Positions 60,063-64,000 of a DNA stretch of 64,000 nt are shown here, piece after piece. Made by a program: the position numbers and the translations under genes. The notes beneath the pieces were generated by a model. The model was not told the DNA's origin and searched no databases. It worked only from the letters and a program-made list of their open reading frames with translations. Each line of letters begins with the position of its first letter. Within the stretch, counting starts at the first letter, position 1. This DNA is from Cololabis saira (Eukaryota > Chordata > Actinopteri > Beloniformes > Belonidae): NCBI RefSeq assembly GCF_033807715.1, contig NC_084590.1:1-64000 (forward strand). Reading direction: 5' to 3'.

Positions 60063-61449
60063 ATGGAGCGTTCATGCTCAGGGTGCATGGCCGCCCTGGA
60101 TCCTGCGGTTGACCAGGACCTCTGCGTGTCATGCCTGGGCCCTGAGCAGCCGGGGCCGTCGGCCAGCCTCCCCTCATCCCAGCCGCAGTCTTCTCTGAAG
60201 CGATCGGCAAAGAGAGTGGTGGGGGCCCCCAAACGACGGCGGATGACGAGCCAGCTCTCCTCGAAGGTAGATCGCTTGGCTGCCGACATGGAGCAGATGA
60301 AGGCGCTCCTCCTCAATCTGCAACCTGGTACTGCCAGGTGGAACCTTCCATGCCAGAGTTTGCTCTGGGGTCGCCACCGCCGCTGCCAGAGGACGCCATC
60401 TCCATTGCAGCCTCGGCGAGCCACTTCAACGTGTCATCAGGGGACCCGGCCTCACGGCACTCGGGGTTCTCCTCGCACTCATCTGCCCAGAGCTCTCGGG
60501 AGGGGACGGTTTGTTCCTCCGTGCAGAGCATTATCCGCACTGCCCTGGCACACTTGCAGCCGAATGCACCGCGTGCGGAGGTGGCCTCTAGCGCCTTCCA
60601 CAGGCGCAATCCTTCTCCGGTGGAATTCACATTCCGTCTTCGTCGGATTTTTTTGAGGGAGCTGCACTCATGCTGGAGAGATGTCACAGCCCGCTGATGA
60701 CCGTGCTCTGACGGCGATGGAGGACGCTGCTGTGGCTGGTCTCCACCACATGCCCCCCCCCCCCATCAAGCCCTCCATTGCAGCACTGATAGTGGCTCCT
60801 GATGAGGCTCTGAAGCCAGATCCCGAGTGCCCCTCTACCCAGAGTAGGGTTACTGATGGGCATATTTGTAAGGCTTATGAAACAGCGGCACGCATCGGCC
60901 AGCTGGGGAACACCCTTTCCCATCTTCTGCTGGCTCTCTCCACCTCCCTGCAGGATGCACAGGTGGAGGATTCCACACGGGACATGTGTGACATATCCCT
61001 ACAGGCTTTTTGCCTCCCAAACGAGGGAACTGGGGCGGCTGATGTCCACCCTGGTGCACACGCGCCGTCATGTCTGACTGGCGCAGTCACCCCTGACGGA
61101 GACTGCTCGTAGGGTTCTTCGTCAGGCACCGGCAGAGCCGGGGGAGCTGTTTGGGGCAACTGCCCTGGAAGCTCTGAACCGCACCGCCCTGGCCGATGAG
61201 ACCAGGCAGCGGCTGGTGTACCTTCACAGGGGTGCGGCCGCTTCCTGTACACCGGGAGGCCCTTCACCGGCCCCCGGGCTTCGCCCCGGCCGCCTGCCCA
61301 CGGCGGCCGGCGCGGCTTTCAGCGGTCTGTGAGTCAGCCTGCTGGTGACTTTCGCCCCCCTGTGCGCGGACCGTCCCACCAGCGTCGGGGCGTTGATCCC
61401 GACCGTCGCCCCCCCGGGACGTCCGGAGCCCGTGGGGAGACGGCGCTAA
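60063..61449 (+). pseudogene. DIRS copy 2 gag-like gene, frameshifted
   Basis: ATG at 60063. The N-terminus has paired cysteines, CSGC and CVSC, separated by about 14 residues, which could bind zinc, then the basic KRRRMTSQL and VDRLAADMEQMKALL segments. A one-base loss near 60333 (ACTGCCAGG versus ACTGGCCAGG in copy 1) moves the rest into another frame: SPPPLPEDAISIAASASHF, SVQSIIRTALAHLQ and FTFRLRRIFLRELHSCW (60338-60697). The third piece, ALSTSLQDAQVEDS, is at 60681-61112. Function is inferred from element position; the segments lost in copy 1 are visible only here. Confidence 0.75.
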
Positions 61450-62130
61450 GGCCACGGAGCCGGTCGTCAGCTACTTTTCCGGCAGCAGCTCGGTTACTGG
61501 GCTGCCTGCTCATTGGGGCCCGGGTGGTTTCCACCCTAGCCCAGGGGTACGTATTGCAGTTCCGACAACGGCCTCCTATCCCCGGCCGGGTTGAGATGAC
61601 CATCGTCAGAGACCCGGCAAACATTCCGGCTCGGGCTCAGGTGTTGCCCGCCCTACTGGCCAAGAGCGCCATCATGCCGGTGGACCCCCCACCGCGGCCT
61701 GGGGGTTCTACTTGAGCTACTTTCTCGTCAGCAAGAGAGACGACGGACGTCGTCCCATCTTGGACTTGAGGGACCTCGACGAATACATGAAGGTCCTGCC
61801 CTTCCGGGGGAGGCACGTGCCGGGTCGGTCGGACAGTGTGTCCACTGTTCCTTGATCGGCCACCAGAGGGAGCCCCCGACTCTGCACAGCTGCTGCAGGT
61901 GTCCCGGGACCTCCTAGCGTGGACAGCTCCTCGCCTGCCCGGCCTTCGGGAGATGTTCCTGCCTGGAGACGGGAACCGGGTGACGGACTTCCTCTCCCGG
62001 CGCAAGCCGCCTTTGCAGAGGGTCCTCCAGAGGGCTCACGGGCTCCTCTTGGTGGCCCCCTTCCGACCGGGGAAACATAGTTTCCACTGCTGCGGAGGCT
62101 CTGCTGCGACACAACATGACGCCCCCCAGA
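61450..62130 (+). pseudogene. DIRS copy 2 reverse transcriptase / RNase H remnant with large internal deletion
   Basis: VEMTIVRDPANIPARAQVLPALLAKSA (61590-61670) and the SYFLVSKRDDGRRPILDLRDL region (61710-61800) are kept, then CTGCCCTTCCGG at 61808 joins directly to GGGAGGCACGTGCC, removing the equivalent of 16222-16731 in copy 1, that is, most of the polymerase palm. The RNase H end (LLAWTAPRLPGLREMFLPGD, FLSRRKPP) follows. A GGAGGC-type microhomology is present at both break points. Confidence 0.82.
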
Positions 62131-62484
62131 GGGACCGTCTTTTCCAGCCGGGGATTCAGGTTTTGCACCCCGACCCCGTCGTTTTGGCTCTGAGTCTGGC
62201 CGCTGCGGCGCCCGACCCATTGTTGTCAAGCTGTCCTGAACCCGTCAGGGCTGGCATCCCGAATGCCCATGTGCCTCCCACCCGCCTCTGGTATGAGTGC
62301 GAGTGGGGGAGATTCTCTGCCTGGTGTGCAGACGGGGCAGAGGACCCTGTTCTTTGCCCCGTGGCCACGATCCTGGGGTTCCTTTCGGTCCCTCCTGGAT
62401 GGTGGCCGTGCTCAGTCCGCTTTGAGGGTGTATGTGGCGGTCATTTCATCGCAACATGCCCTGGTTGAGAATGCCACCGTGGGG

Positions 62485-63336
<852 letters not shown>

Positions 63337-63418
63337 TGCCACCGTGGGGTGCCGCCGGCTGGTTTCTCTTTCTCAGGGGGGCTCTGAGGCTGCCCCCCCC
63401 GAGGAGCCCAAAGGCCCC

Positions 63419-63525
63419 AGTTTTCGATTCCATTCGATTTTTATATAGCGTCTAATACAACAGGTGTTGTCTCTAGACGCTTTCCAGAGAACCTGAACAT
63501 AAACGTACATATAAACCCCCGAGCA
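63419..63525. mobile_element. Short dispersed repeat (SINE-like) inside DIRS recombinase gene, copy 2
   Basis: Identical in position and nearly in sequence to 17475-17583 (TTATATAGCG, GTTGTCTCTAGACGC, AACCCCCGAGCA). Confidence 0.55.
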
Positions 63526-64000
63526 GTGTGGGACCTGCCCATGGTGCTAGGTGCCCTCTCTTCTCCACCCTTTTGGGCCCTTGGCTCGGGTGGGCCTGAA
63601 GTGGCTCTCTATGGAGATAGCTTTTCTCCTCGCCATGACATCGGCGAGTCGATGAGTTACATGCCCTGTCAGTCAGCTCAGGGGCTACGTTGTGGCCGAA
63701 CGTGGCGTTCCTGCCCTAGGTCCTGCAGAGAGTGGGCCAAGCCCTTTGTGCCCCGTACGGGCCCTTGCTGCTTATGCTACCGCGCCTGTGCGACGGTCGG
63801 AGCAGCTTGTTCTCTGCCATGGTGGCCCCAACAGGGGGCGTGCTTTTTCTGGACAGCTCCGTCCCACTGGGTGGTGGACACCGTCGAGCGCGCCCACAGG
63901 GCCAGTGGCCGCCCCTTACCAGTGGGGGTGAGGTGCCACTCGACCAGAAGCGTTGTGGCTTCTTGGCTGCCCTGCAGGGGGTGCCTCTGGAGGACATCTG

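Overview
The window looks like repeat-dense heterochromatin from an animal genome, most likely a ray-finned fish. The reasoning is inference from content: a RTE-like LINE, two BEL/Pao LTR retrotransposons, two DIRS-type tyrosine-recombinase retrotransposons, hAT-like and TTAA-type non-autonomous DNA elements, and a satellite of about 187 bp that fills more than half of the window. I see no host gene, rRNA, tRNA or CRISPR array. Every long reading frame belongs to a transposable element, and every small recurrent frame in the arrays is a by-product of the satellite.

Layout: 1-2970, the 5' half of a LINE on the minus strand, running off the left edge. 2971-13147, satellite block 1 (homogeneous 187-bp monomers, then a 1123-bp six-monomer higher-order repeat, then a 1423-bp higher-order repeat). 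13148-18552, complete but decayed DIRS copy 1. 18553-26884, satellite block 2. 26885-35217, BEL/Pao copy 1 on the minus strand, whose 5' LTR is split by a 1342-bp TTAA-flanked element; 35218-35879, a hAT-like fragment. 35880-47085, satellite block 3. 47086-54077, BEL/Pao copy 2, followed by the same hAT-like fragment (54078-54739). 54740-58644, satellite block 4. 58645-64000, DIRS copy 2, cut by the right edge and carrying a young poly-A retroposon.

Two kinds of dynamics are visible. First, the satellite is hierarchical: 187-bp monomers, diverged cousins of similar length (178-192 bp), a 648-bp module present in 0, 1, 2, 3 or 6 copies per super-unit, and a roughly 20.2-kb super-repeat that has carried a whole BEL element and its neighbour along. 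Second, the transposable elements give clean filled/empty-site comparisons that order events: BEL and the hAT fragment entered before the 20-kb duplication; the TTAA element entered copy 1 afterwards; the poly-A retroposon entered DIRS copy 2 after the two DIRS copies separated. Both DIRS copies sit at the same GTT trinucleotide of the satellite monomer, and the internal complementary region of DIRS copy 1 spells out the predicted circle junction with a single GTT.

All element genes are disabled by visible lesions (one stop codon in the LINE; a frameshifting deletion and a D-to-E change in BEL copy 1; a nonsense codon and a 48-bp loss in BEL copy 2; many frameshifts and large deletions in DIRS), so nothing here appears currently autonomous.
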